Source: Anaerolineaceae bacterium
Lineage (GTDB): Bacteria; Chloroflexota; Anaerolineae; Anaerolineales; Anaerolineaceae
Direction: 5' to 3'
DNA length: 16,688 nt
Assembly: GCA_003446605.1 (NCBI GenBank)
Contig: DMDF01000006.1
Location: 1-16,688 of the forward strand
The notes beneath the pieces are model-generated. The model was not told the origin of the DNA. It did no database searches and saw nothing but the letters and a program-made list of their open reading frames with translations. Both the position numbers and the translations under genes were made by a program. Positions within the stretch are counted from its first letter, which is position 1. Every line of letters begins with the position of its first letter. Positions 1 through 6,735 of the stretch are shown here, piece by piece.

Positions 1-588
1 GAATACAACGAAGACAAAGAACGCTACGAATTCCTCACCAACCAGATCGCCGATCTGGAACAGGCAGAAAAGGATCTGCGTAAAGTGGTGATAGAACTGG
101 AAGAAATCATCAAAGAGAAATTCAAAGAGACCTTCAAAGCGGTTAACGAGGAATTTTCCGAGATATTCAAACAACTGTTCGGCGGCGGCAGCGCCAGATT
201 GATCATCGAAGATGAAGAGAATATCACCGAAACAGGTATTGAGATCGAAGCCACTTTGCCGGGAAAAAGAAAGCAGGAACTGGCTTTATTATCCGGCGGC
301 GAACGCAGTCTGACCGCTATTGCTCTGATCTTTTCCCTGCTGAAGATCTCTCCGACACCATTCTGTGTGTTGGACGAAGTGGATGCCATGCTGGATGAAT
401 CCAACGTTGTGAGGCTGGGGCAATTGATGAAAGAATTGAGCGATCGGACACAATTCATCGTCATCACCCATAACCGTAATACGGTCCAGTTAGCCAGTGT
501 CATTTATGGGGTTACGATGGGACGCGATTCAGCCAGTCAGTTGATCAGCTTGAAACTGGAAGAGGTAACCGATGACCTGGTAGAGTAA
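1..588 (+). CDS. smc: Chromosome segregation SMC ATPase, C-terminal part (5' end outside window)
   Basis: The reading frame is open from base 1 and ends at TAA 586-588, giving the last 195 residues of a protein whose family is usually about 1,150-1,200 residues. What is visible is the end of the returning coiled coil followed by the C-terminal half of the ABC-type head. The ABC signature LSGGERS is encoded at about 289-309, Walker B FCVLDEVDA at 361-387, and the switch-like ITHN near 463-474 is followed by the typical SMC ending with YGVTM. SMC dimers use this head to bind and hydrolyse ATP while loading on and organising DNA with ScpA/ScpB. An internal GTG at 85 could be mistaken for a start, but homology continues upstream. 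SbcC/RecN are less likely because the YGVTM tail is SMC-like. The gene converges on the ribosomal-protein operon. Confidence 0.95.
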   Translation, partial: EYNEDKERYEFLTNQIADLEQAEKDLRKVVIELEEIIKEKFKETFKAVNEEFSEIFKQLFGGGSARLIIEDEENITETGIEIEATLPGKRKQELALLSGGERSLTAIALIFSLLKISPTPFCVLDEVDAMLDESNVVRLGQLMKELSDRTQFIVITHNRNTVQLASVIYGVTMGRDSASQLISLKLEEVTDDLVE

Positions 589-622
589 GTTTCGCTTGGA
601 TATTCAGGTGTGATGAAATAAA

Positions 623-650
623 AAAAGGAGCCGAGATCTCAGCTCCTTTT
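623..650. terminator. Bidirectional intrinsic terminator between smc and the parvulin gene
   Basis: A perfect 9-bp stem AAAAGGAGC (623-631) / GCTCCTTTT (642-650) encloses a 10-nt loop that contains the palindrome GAGATCTC. The stem has A-rich sequence on its left side and T residues on its right, so it can form a hairpin followed by a U-run in both directions. It lies 34 bp after the smc stop and 7 bp beyond the stop of the convergent minus-strand gene, as expected for a shared terminator. Confidence 0.85.
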
Positions 651-657
651 CAGTTGA

Positions 658-2061
658 TCAGTTGATGCGCATGTCATATGCGACGGTTGGCTCTGAAGGA
701 ACATGATCCGTCCAATTATCACTCTTCTCGATGGTGAAGTTGGCAGATATATCCTGGAACCAGAGGTCGTAGTAGTTGCTTTGCAGGCGCTGGTAATCGT
801 AATCCGTCTCGATGGCGCGTTCTTCATGACCCAGTTGCTGGATGATATGCCATCCGAAGGACGATTCGACAGGATTGCTGGTCTCACCGATGTCAAGACT
901 GAAAGCTTCATTCTCGAATGCTTCCACCATTTGACCTTTGGAGAACCAGCCAAGATCACCGCAGTTATCCTGACCTGATTGGTCAAGAGTTACTTCATTG
1001 CAAACGGTATTCCATTCTTCTCCGCCAGCCAATCGGTTCATAACAGCGATAGCTTCATCCTGAGAGTCTACCAGGATATGGCGTGCCCAGACCTGATCCT
1101 GTATACGCGATACATCGGCTGTGATGGCATCGTAGAGTTTTTGTGAGACGAGATAGTTCCTAATGTAATTGCGAAGAACTTCTTCCTCAACCCCAATACC
1201 ATCCAGGTTGGTAATATATTCCTGGTAATTCTCTTGATACAGTTCTTCCGTATACACCGTTGCGGTGGGATAAGGGGTGGCTGTGCCAGCAGGTTCACTG
1301 CTGGTTGGGGTGAGTTCGGCTACGGTAGCTGTGGGGGCAACTTCTTCGGTGACAGTTTCTTCCATCGCCGTCTCCGGAGTTTCTTCGACAACAAATTCTG
1401 CAGGCTCTTCAGACGGGATCTCTCCCTCCACTGTTGCCAATATCTCCGCCTCGCTTGTTGGGGCTTCGGTAGGAGCGGTGACGGCTACCAGAGTTTCCTG
1501 AAAGCTGGTAAGTGTTGAGGTAGGTTTTACAGCGTATGTTGGGGTAGGTTCTACCGCTCCATCTGGAAAGTAATCAAATAACTCTTGCATGAGTGTTTCA
1601 ACTTCTTCATCCGTAACGGTGATGCCCAATTTCTCGGCTTCAATCTGGACGATCTGTTCATCGATCATATTATCTAGAACATATTCCCCGAAATACTCGG
1701 TATCATCCAGGATGGAAAGCAGCTGTGATAACTGCTGCTGATAGTAAGCAACATAATCCTCATTATCTCCGAGGAGTACCATCTGAGCAGCGATCATGTT
1801 GTACTGCATGACATAAGAATTCCGTTCCAGACGCACGCGCTGGTTGAATTCTTTTCCATTGATCTTGTGATCTTCAACAACTGCCACGGGTTTGTTGTAT
1901 TTCAAGACCTTATCATACAGGAATGCATACCCGATCAAGCCAACGACCAGAACTGCAAAGATGATGAACCCAGTCACCAATCGCTTTGAGCTTCTGTCTT
2001 CTTTGGCATTCACGACATGCGGTTTACTGATTTCTTCCCGTGGATTCTTTTTGGTTGTCAT
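658..2061 (-). CDS. Membrane-anchored parvulin-type peptidyl-prolyl isomerase
   Basis: 467 residues. A basic cytoplasmic N-terminus (1-28) is followed by one membrane segment (about 29-50), placing the rest outside the membrane. Residues 55-160 resemble the SurA/PrsA-type chaperone N-domain, 167-270 is a low-complexity Thr/Pro/Glu/Ala linker, and 323-411 is a rotamase (PpiC) domain with WARHIL at its start, LGWFSKGQMVEAFE in the middle and SFGWHII at the end. It probably assists folding of exported proteins by cis-trans isomerisation of prolyl bonds. Two cysteines (354, 367) lie inside the PpiC domain and could form a disulphide. The ATG at 2059-2061 has GGAGAG just upstream. It lies 17 bp after rpsR and may be read from the ribosomal operon. 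Specific clients cannot be inferred. Confidence 0.85.
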   Translation of the reverse strand: MTTKKNPREEISKPHVVNAKEDRSSKRLVTGFIIFAVLVVGLIGYAFLYDKVLKYNKPVAVVEDHKINGKEFNQRVRLERNSYVMQYNMIAAQMVLLGDNEDYVAYYQQQLSQLLSILDDTEYFGEYVLDNMIDEQIVQIEAEKLGITVTDEEVETLMQELFDYFPDGAVEPTPTYAVKPTSTLTSFQETLVAVTAPTEAPTSEAEILATVEGEIPSEEPAEFVVEETPETAMEETVTEEVAPTATVAELTPTSSEPAGTATPYPTATVYTEELYQENYQEYITNLDGIGVEEEVLRNYIRNYLVSQKLYDAITADVSRIQDQVWARHILVDSQDEAIAVMNRLAGGEEWNTVCNEVTLDQSGQDNCGDLGWFSKGQMVEAFENEAFSLDIGETSNPVESSFGWHIIQQLGHEERAIETDYDYQRLQSNYYDLWFQDISANFTIEKSDNWTDHVPSEPTVAYDMRIN

Positions 2062-2078
2062 AATGACTCTCCGTTGTA

Positions 2079-2381
2079 CTAGCGATTATTCTTCTGCCAG
2101 GTACCACCAATGAAAGGCAGCAAAGCAATGTGCCGGGCGCGTTTGATCTCGGTAGCCAGAGCACGTTGATGCTTTGCACAGGTGCCGGTTTGTCGTCGAG
2201 GTCTGATCTTTCCTTCTTCGGTGATGAAGCGCTTTAATAATTCGACATTTTTATAGTCGATTTCTTGAGTTTTATCCGAACAGAATTGGCAATACTTCGG
2301 GCGGGGAATATAATGCCGGTTTCCACGTTGAAATCTTGAATCCTGATTTTGCTCAGAGGACTCTCTTCGTTCGTCAGCCAT
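2079..2381 (-). CDS. rpsR: 30S ribosomal protein bS18
   Basis: 100 residues, slightly longer than the usual 70-90 because of a hydrophilic N-terminal extension. The S18 core is clear: YCQFC, then IDYKNVELLKRFI, the GKIRPRR loop, and ending KRARHIALLPF. It carries the zinc-type (C+) ligand pattern, C-x2-C near residues 31-34 and CAKH about 35 residues later. bS18 binds the 30S platform as a heterodimer with bS6, whose gene is two positions upstream in the same operon. The start ATG has AAAGGA 8 nt upstream. The gap to ssb is 23 bp, consistent with one transcript. Confidence 0.97.
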   Translation of the reverse strand: MADERRESSEQNQDSRFQRGNRHYIPRPKYCQFCSDKTQEIDYKNVELLKRFITEEGKIRPRRQTGTCAKHQRALATEIKRARHIALLPFIGGTWQKNNR

Positions 2382-2404
2382 AAGTTTTCCTTTCTATATT
2401 TTAT

Positions 2405-2803
2405 TTACTCTTCATCAATTTCCTGGAATGTTTCGTAGTCGTTATCTGCGACCCCTTCCCCTGACGAGGAGGTTTCACCAAGGATCATCATTTCTGCTGC
2501 AACGATCTCCACGCTGGTGCGTTGATTCCCTTCTGAGTCTTCCCAGCGACGGGTCTGTAATCTACCTTCAATGTAAACCTGATCTCCTTTTGATAGGTGA
2601 CCCTTACATATTTCAGCCAGATTATTCCAGCATACTACGTTGAACCATTCAGTCTCCGAATGTTTTTGACCATTCGTATCAAACCATACGTGGTTGGTTG
2701 CCACTGAAAATGTGGTTACTGGTTTTCCTGAAGGTGTGTATCTCATTTCAGGATCTCTACCTAGATTACCAATAATCATGACCTTGTTAAGACTTCGACT
2801 CAT
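2405..2803 (-). CDS. ssb: Single-stranded DNA-binding protein
   Basis: 132 residues. The OB fold covers about 1-108: LNKVMIIGNLGRDPEMRYTP at the start, the core WFNVVCW, and the strand KGDQVYIEGRLQTRRW. A short acidic tail follows (about 110-132). SSB coats single-stranded DNA during replication, repair and recombination. The tail ends in EIDEE and lacks the C-terminal Asp-Ile-Pro-Phe tip through which most bacterial SSBs recruit partner proteins. The stop codon follows directly and no nearby frame restores the tip. The tail is also short compared with E. coli SSB (177 aa overall). The start ATG has GGAG 6 nt upstream. Its place between rpsF and rpsR is the classic arrangement. Confidence 0.96.
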   Translation of the reverse strand: MSRSLNKVMIIGNLGRDPEMRYTPSGKPVTTFSVATNHVWFDTNGQKHSETEWFNVVCWNNLAEICKGHLSKGDQVYIEGRLQTRRWEDSEGNQRTSVEIVAAEMMILGETSSSGEGVADNDYETFQEIDEE

Positions 2804-2818
2804 TCCAAACTCCGTTTT

Positions 2819-3103
2819 CTACTGTTTCGCGATCAGCATGTATCGCATGACCGGTTCGAGAATGCGGATATTGTGTTCCAGTTCAGCATTATTTTCGGGT
2901 TCCAATTCCAGATTCATCAGGTAGTACAACCCTTCATACTGCTTCTGGATCGGGTATGCTAACCGACGTTTTCCCCATTCTTGTACTTCAGCAATCTTGC
3001 CTTTGCCGGCTTCGATCCAACCTTTGATCTTGTCGAGAGACTGATTGACAGCCTCGTCATCGAGATCTGGATGAATGATAACGACCAGTTCGTATGTACG
3101 CAT
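2819..3103 (-). CDS. rpsF: 30S ribosomal protein bS6
   Basis: 94 residues, the normal size for bS6. Family hallmarks are MRTYELVVIIHPDLDDE at the N-terminus, WGKRRLAYPI in the middle and the Tyr-rich segment YEGLYYLMNLEL, then the closing MRYMLI. bS6 pairs with bS18 on the 30S platform. The start codon is preceded by a very strong Shine-Dalgarno, AAAGGAGG, which overlaps a potential regulatory stem in the leader. First gene of the rpsF-ssb-rpsR operon; the gap to ssb is 15 bp. Confidence 0.97.
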   Translation of the reverse strand: MRTYELVVIIHPDLDDEAVNQSLDKIKGWIEAGKGKIAEVQEWGKRRLAYPIQKQYEGLYYLMNLELEPENNAELEHNIRILEPVMRYMLIAKQ

Positions 3104-3113
3104 AAGGATTCCT

Positions 3114-3169
3114 CCTTTCCATGGGTATGCCCCCGTTCAACACCGTTGGCGCTGACAGGAGCGGAAAGG
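3114..3169 (-). promoter_or_regulatory. rpsF 5' leader, probable S6:S18 autoregulatory RNA structure
   Basis: Read on the minus strand, CCTTTCC (3169-3163) pairs perfectly over 7 bp with GGAAAGG (3120-3114). The latter is the 5' part of the rpsF Shine-Dalgarno. Inside it GCTCC (3162-3158) can pair with GGGGC (3133-3129, one G-U), and CAAC/GTTG around GGT (3148-3138) closes a small hairpin. A CCG trinucleotide sits at the end of the outer 5' strand. Published work on rpsF leaders describes an S6:S18-binding structure with a conserved CCG that represses translation. The match here is by geometry and position and was not tested against a covariance model. Confidence 0.55.
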
Positions 3170-3190
3170 TAGTTAACATCCTGTTAACTA
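3170..3190. repeat. Perfect 8-bp inverted repeat upstream of the rpsF leader fold
   Basis: TAGTTAAC (3170-3177) and GTTAACTA (3183-3190) are exact reverse complements separated by 5 nt. The repeat directly abuts the outer stem of the leader. If transcribed it would make a second hairpin stacked 5' of the leader structure; if not, it could be an operator. No U-run follows it, so it is not a standard terminator. Confidence 0.6.
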
Positions 3191-3471
3191 GCTAACCAGA
3201 ATCTAGTTTAACACAAAGTCAAAAAAATGACTAGTCGATGCCTGTCACAATTTTGTGACTGTAGATGAGTTCACAGACGTCTGAATTAAAAGGATATTTT
3301 ATTGCATTAAGAAGGACTTGTTTGCTTTGCCTTCGAAGATTCCAATAGAGGAGTGGGGTGAAACACGGACCAAAGACAGGATAATCGTCTACTTTAAAAT
3401 TCCCTATCAAACTTACCGCTTTCATACAACCTGTGGTTAAATGTACACATCAATTATGAGGAGTTGAAATC
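3191..3471. other. Intergenic region between divergent rpsF operon and acyl-CoA ligase gene
   Basis: About 280 bp with no convincing gene. It should hold the promoters of both units. On the minus strand a TTGACT hexamer (3217-3222) is a possible -35 element for rpsF, but no good -10 sits 16-18 bp downstream, so the promoter is not assigned. The same place contains AGTCA-A6-TGACT (3217-3232). A second dyad, GTCACAA-TT-TTGTGAC, occupies 3244-3259. Immediately before the ligase start, GAGGAG (about 3459-3464) is a good Shine-Dalgarno. I could not identify a clear sigma-70 promoter for the plus-strand unit. Confidence 0.5.
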
Positions 3472-5565
3472 ATGCAAGATAATCTTTCTTCGTTTTTCGA
3501 ACCCCAGAGTGTGGCGTTGATCGGAGCTTCCTCTAATCCGAGCAAGCTAAGCTACGGGATCTTGAAAAATATCAGCCAGTATGGCTATAGAGGAGGGATT
3601 TATCCCATCAATCCCAAAAGCAACGAGATTCTGGGATTCCCATGCTATAGCAGCATCCTGGATGTGCCGGAGGAAGTGGACCTGACAGTAATCATCCTTC
3701 CTGCAGAAATAATTCCACAGGTGATCGATGATTGTGGGAAGAAGGGCGTGAAAGCTTGCATTGTCATTTCAGGGGGATTCAAGGAATTGGGGGAGGATGG
3801 TAAACAGCGTGAGAAAGAACTTGAAATTAGCACGCGTAAATATGGCATCCGCATCATTGGACCTAACTGTGTTGGCAATATAAATGTATATTCAGGGCTG
3901 AATACCACCTTCATTAAAGGTATGCCCGTTAAAGGTGGCATCGGTTTTGTGTCTCAATCTGGCGCGGTTTGTGGCGGGGTAGTGGATCATGTCGTTCAGG
4001 AGGGCATCGGGTTCTCGCACCTGATAAGCCTGGGAAACGAAATGGATGTGAACGAGACAGATATGATATCCTATCTGGCAGACGATGAGAATACGCATGT
4101 GATCGCATGTTATGTTGAATCGATCAGGGATGGAGCCCGTTTTATGGAAGTGGCAAAGCATGTTTCGAAGAAGAAACCGATCGTGCTGCTCAAAGCTGGT
4201 AAAAGCGAATTGGGCGCTAAAGCAGTATCCTCACACACCGGTTCTCTAGCAGGTTCGCATACCGCTTATTCCACTGCTTTCAAACAAGCGGGAGTGATTG
4301 AAGTGTCTTCCCTGCGAGCGTTACTGCAGACATCTATGGCGCTGGATATGCAGCCTCTGCCACAAAACAAACAGGCAGTCATCTTCACCAATGCGGGTGG
4401 TCCGGCAGCACTGTTATCAGACAGCCTGGATGAGCATGGCTTAAAACTGGCGAATCTGAATGAGAAAACACAACAGATGCTCAAGGCAAAGTTAAATCCT
4501 GCTGCGCAAACCATGAACCCGGTGGATATGCTGGGTGGAGCCACACAAGGGGAATACGCACAAGCAATGCGTGTAGTAAAAGAAAATAATGATGCCGGGA
4601 TATTGCTGCCGGTGCTGGTCCCGCAAGCATTGGTGGACCCTGTGGCAGTAGCCCGTGCCATTATCTCAGAAACGCAGAACAGCCAACGCACGACCATAGC
4701 TTGTATGGTTGGGAAGCAGAGCACGCAGGAAGCCAAGCTGCTGCTGCATCAGCAACACATCCCGCTGCTGGACTACCCGGAAGATGTGGGAGAGGTGCTG
4801 GGTGGCATGCTGCGCTACAAAGCCTATCACGATGCCCCGGCTGAAACCCTGGAGATATCTCGCATAGCACAGAAAGAGGAAGCACGTTCTTATTTCCATG
4901 GTTTGGCTGACCAGAAACAATTTGGAGAAGCCGAAACCCGCCCTCTGCTGGAGTTGTATGGGGTGAAGAATGTGGAAGGGAAAAGGGCTGATTCACTGGC
5001 AGAAGCGCAACAAGCAGCAAAAGAACTGGGCTACCCGGTAGTCATCAAAGTCATTTCGGATGAGATCCTGCATAAATCTGATGCGGGTGGCATCCGGCTT
5101 GATATCAAGGATGAACGATCACTGGCAGACGCATACCAAGACATGCTGACAGATGTACGAAGCCACGCTCCTGAAGCAGTCATCAAGGGAGTACTGGTGG
5201 AGAAAATGCAAAAGCAAGGTGAAGAAGTGATTGTGGGTATGAAATGGGATGCCAATTTTGGAGCGCTACTGATGTTTGGTATGGGCGGCATCTATGTGGA
5301 AGCCTTTAAAGATGTCAGTTTTCGTATAGCCCCGGTCAGTGAAGTGGACGTACGTAATATGATTGCAGAGACCGCTGCTGGCAAGATCTTAAATGGGCTG
5401 CGCGGTATCCGCTATGATATTGATGCGGTAGTTCAAACAATACTGGCGCTCAGCCAAGTATGCCTAGATTTTCCTGAAATTCAAGAGCTCGAGATAAATC
5501 CGCTCAAGGTATTTAGCAAGGGTGATGGCGCTGCGGCGCTGGATTCGAGAATGATCATAAAATAA
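3472..5565 (+). CDS. Acetate/acyl-CoA ligase (ADP-forming), alpha-beta fusion
   Basis: 697 residues, the normal length for fused NDP-forming acyl-CoA synthetases. The enzyme interconverts acyl-CoA + ADP + Pi and free acid + ATP, usually conserving energy by ATP synthesis in anaerobes. Domain order: CoA-binding Rossmann domain (about 1-135, VALIGASSNPSKL), two succinyl-CoA-synthetase-like flavodoxin domains (about 145-455), then an ATP-grasp domain (about 475-697). The phosphorylated histidine is H255 in SSHTGSLAG, and the second, shuttle histidine found in this family is H534 in HKSDAGG. Both are intact, so the protein should be active. The start has GAGGAG 8 nt upstream. Only 12 bp separate it from the reductive-dehalogenase homologue, so the pair is probably co-transcribed. 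Related protein acetyltransferase (Pat) fusions are excluded because there is no GNAT domain. The acyl substrate cannot be read from sequence. Confidence 0.92.
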   Translation: MQDNLSSFFEPQSVALIGASSNPSKLSYGILKNISQYGYRGGIYPINPKSNEILGFPCYSSILDVPEEVDLTVIILPAEIIPQVIDDCGKKGVKACIVISGGFKELGEDGKQREKELEISTRKYGIRIIGPNCVGNINVYSGLNTTFIKGMPVKGGIGFVSQSGAVCGGVVDHVVQEGIGFSHLISLGNEMDVNETDMISYLADDENTHVIACYVESIRDGARFMEVAKHVSKKKPIVLLKAGKSELGAKAVSSHTGSLAGSHTAYSTAFKQAGVIEVSSLRALLQTSMALDMQPLPQNKQAVIFTNAGGPAALLSDSLDEHGLKLANLNEKTQQMLKAKLNPAAQTMNPVDMLGGATQGEYAQAMRVVKENNDAGILLPVLVPQALVDPVAVARAIISETQNSQRTTIACMVGKQSTQEAKLLLHQQHIPLLDYPEDVGEVLGGMLRYKAYHDAPAETLEISRIAQKEEARSYFHGLADQKQFGEAETRPLLELYGVKNVEGKRADSLAEAQQAAKELGYPVVIKVISDEILHKSDAGGIRLDIKDERSLADAYQDMLTDVRSHAPEAVIKGVLVEKMQKQGEEVIVGMKWDANFGALLMFGMGGIYVEAFKDVSFRIAPVSEVDVRNMIAETAAGKILNGLRGIRYDIDAVVQTILALSQVCLDFPEIQELEINPLKVFSKGDGAAALDSRMIIK

Positions 5566-5577
5566 GAAGGACTCATC

Positions 5578-6720
5578 ATGACAAAACATATCCAAGAACC
5601 AACCTATACCCAAGATATTGTGGGACTAATCCATAAGTTTGATGAACGCGAAACTGTTTTTGCAATGCATGATCTGATACGCTATTTTGGAAAAGATTCA
5701 AACGCATACAAGGAATACTTTCAGGCACATCCCGACCAGAAAAAGTATTATGAGAACCAAAATGAAAAATTGCGTCTGGGAAGCACTGGGAAAGACGATG
5801 TGCCTTTCTTTGCCGCTCAGTTCTGGGCACTGGATATGATCAGCCAGAACAGATTTGTAAATGGAGAAAGTGCTCCCCACAAAACTTACCTCGAACCAAA
5901 CCGTGCCAGCGAAAAGATCAAAGGGATGGCAAAATTTTTGGGAGCGGATCTAGTTGGGATTACCCCTCTTCAACAGGAATGGGTGTACAGTCATGTAGGC
6001 AACAGCAATGGCGACCAGCCCGGATTCGACGCACGCGGTACAGCGATCGATCTGAGCCAACATACGCATGCCATTGCCCTGGGATTCGAAATGGATCGTA
6101 CTTTTATGCCATATGGTCCCCAATTTCCCGAACTGCTGGCAACCGCCAAAGGATACGGTGAAAGCGCATGGATATCTATCCAGCTGGCAACCATGATCCG
6201 CCAGTGGGGTTATGCAGCGCGCGCACACCATTTTGGCAACTACCAGGTGCTGCCAGTGCCGATTGCGGTGGATGCCGGGTTGGGTGAGCTTTCGCGGGCA
6301 GGTTATCTGCTCACCAAGGAATTTGGGTTGGGATTGCGTCTGGCGGTAGTCACCACGGATATGCCTTTGGCATGTGATAGCCCCATCGATATTGGTGTTC
6401 AAACCTTTTGCGAGCAATGTCAATTATGCGCCAAGAACTGCCCGGTGAATGCCATTCCGTGCGGGGAAAAACAGGAATACAACGGGGTGTTGAAATGGAA
6501 GCTGGATGAGAAAAAATGTTATGCTTACTGGGCGATCAACCAAACCGATTGTGGCATGTGTATGTCAGTTTGCCCGTGGACCAAACCGCGCACGCTCTTC
6601 CATAAAACGATGGCAGAATTTGCCAGCCATAAGGGAGTACATCAAAAATGGATGGCATGGGCGGACCATGCGTTATACGGCAATCGCAGGCAGACCACAA
6701 AAGTGCCCTTCTTGGATTAG
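5578..6720 (+). CDS. Reductive dehalogenase-like corrinoid/iron-sulfur protein, cytoplasmic
   Basis: 380 residues. The region from about 110 to 335 has the layout of the reductive dehalogenase catalytic core: a NADLVGI-like segment (LGADLVGITP), the GYGESAW and GYAARAH segments, VDAGLGELSRAGYLLTKEFG, RLAVVTTDMPL, then two [4Fe-4S] motifs. The first is C278-x2-C281-x2-C284-x3-C288-P; the second uses C314 and C325-x2-C328-x3-C332-P-W. In characterised relatives this fold holds a cobalamin and two clusters and removes halogens or, in QueG, reduces epoxyqueuosine. There is no twin-arginine signal and no rdhB-type anchor gene nearby, so it should be cytoplasmic and not a canonical respiratory enzyme. 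AAGGA precedes the ATG. Its coupling to an acyl-CoA ligase hints at an organic acid or CoA-ester substrate, which is inference. Substrate unknown; dehalogenation not demonstrated. Confidence 0.82.
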   Translation: MTKHIQEPTYTQDIVGLIHKFDERETVFAMHDLIRYFGKDSNAYKEYFQAHPDQKKYYENQNEKLRLGSTGKDDVPFFAAQFWALDMISQNRFVNGESAPHKTYLEPNRASEKIKGMAKFLGADLVGITPLQQEWVYSHVGNSNGDQPGFDARGTAIDLSQHTHAIALGFEMDRTFMPYGPQFPELLATAKGYGESAWISIQLATMIRQWGYAARAHHFGNYQVLPVPIAVDAGLGELSRAGYLLTKEFGLGLRLAVVTTDMPLACDSPIDIGVQTFCEQCQLCAKNCPVNAIPCGEKQEYNGVLKWKLDEKKCYAYWAINQTDCGMCMSVCPWTKPRTLFHKTMAEFASHKGVHQKWMAWADHALYGNRRQTTKVPFLD

Positions 6721-6735
6721 TTTAGATTCTACTGG

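Noticed and set aside
1234..1518. Plus-strand open frames opposite the parvulin linker
   Set aside because: They are antisense shadows of the Thr/Pro/Glu-rich repeats, whose biased codons remove stops on the other strand.
3231..3425. 64-aa open frame on the minus strand between rpsF and the ligase gene
   Set aside because: No recognisable domain, no clear ribosome-binding site, and it lies in a region expected to hold divergent promoters.
5578..6720. Organohalide respiration locus
   Set aside because: There is no Tat signal, no membrane anchor gene and no rdh-type regulator, so respiratory function is not supported.
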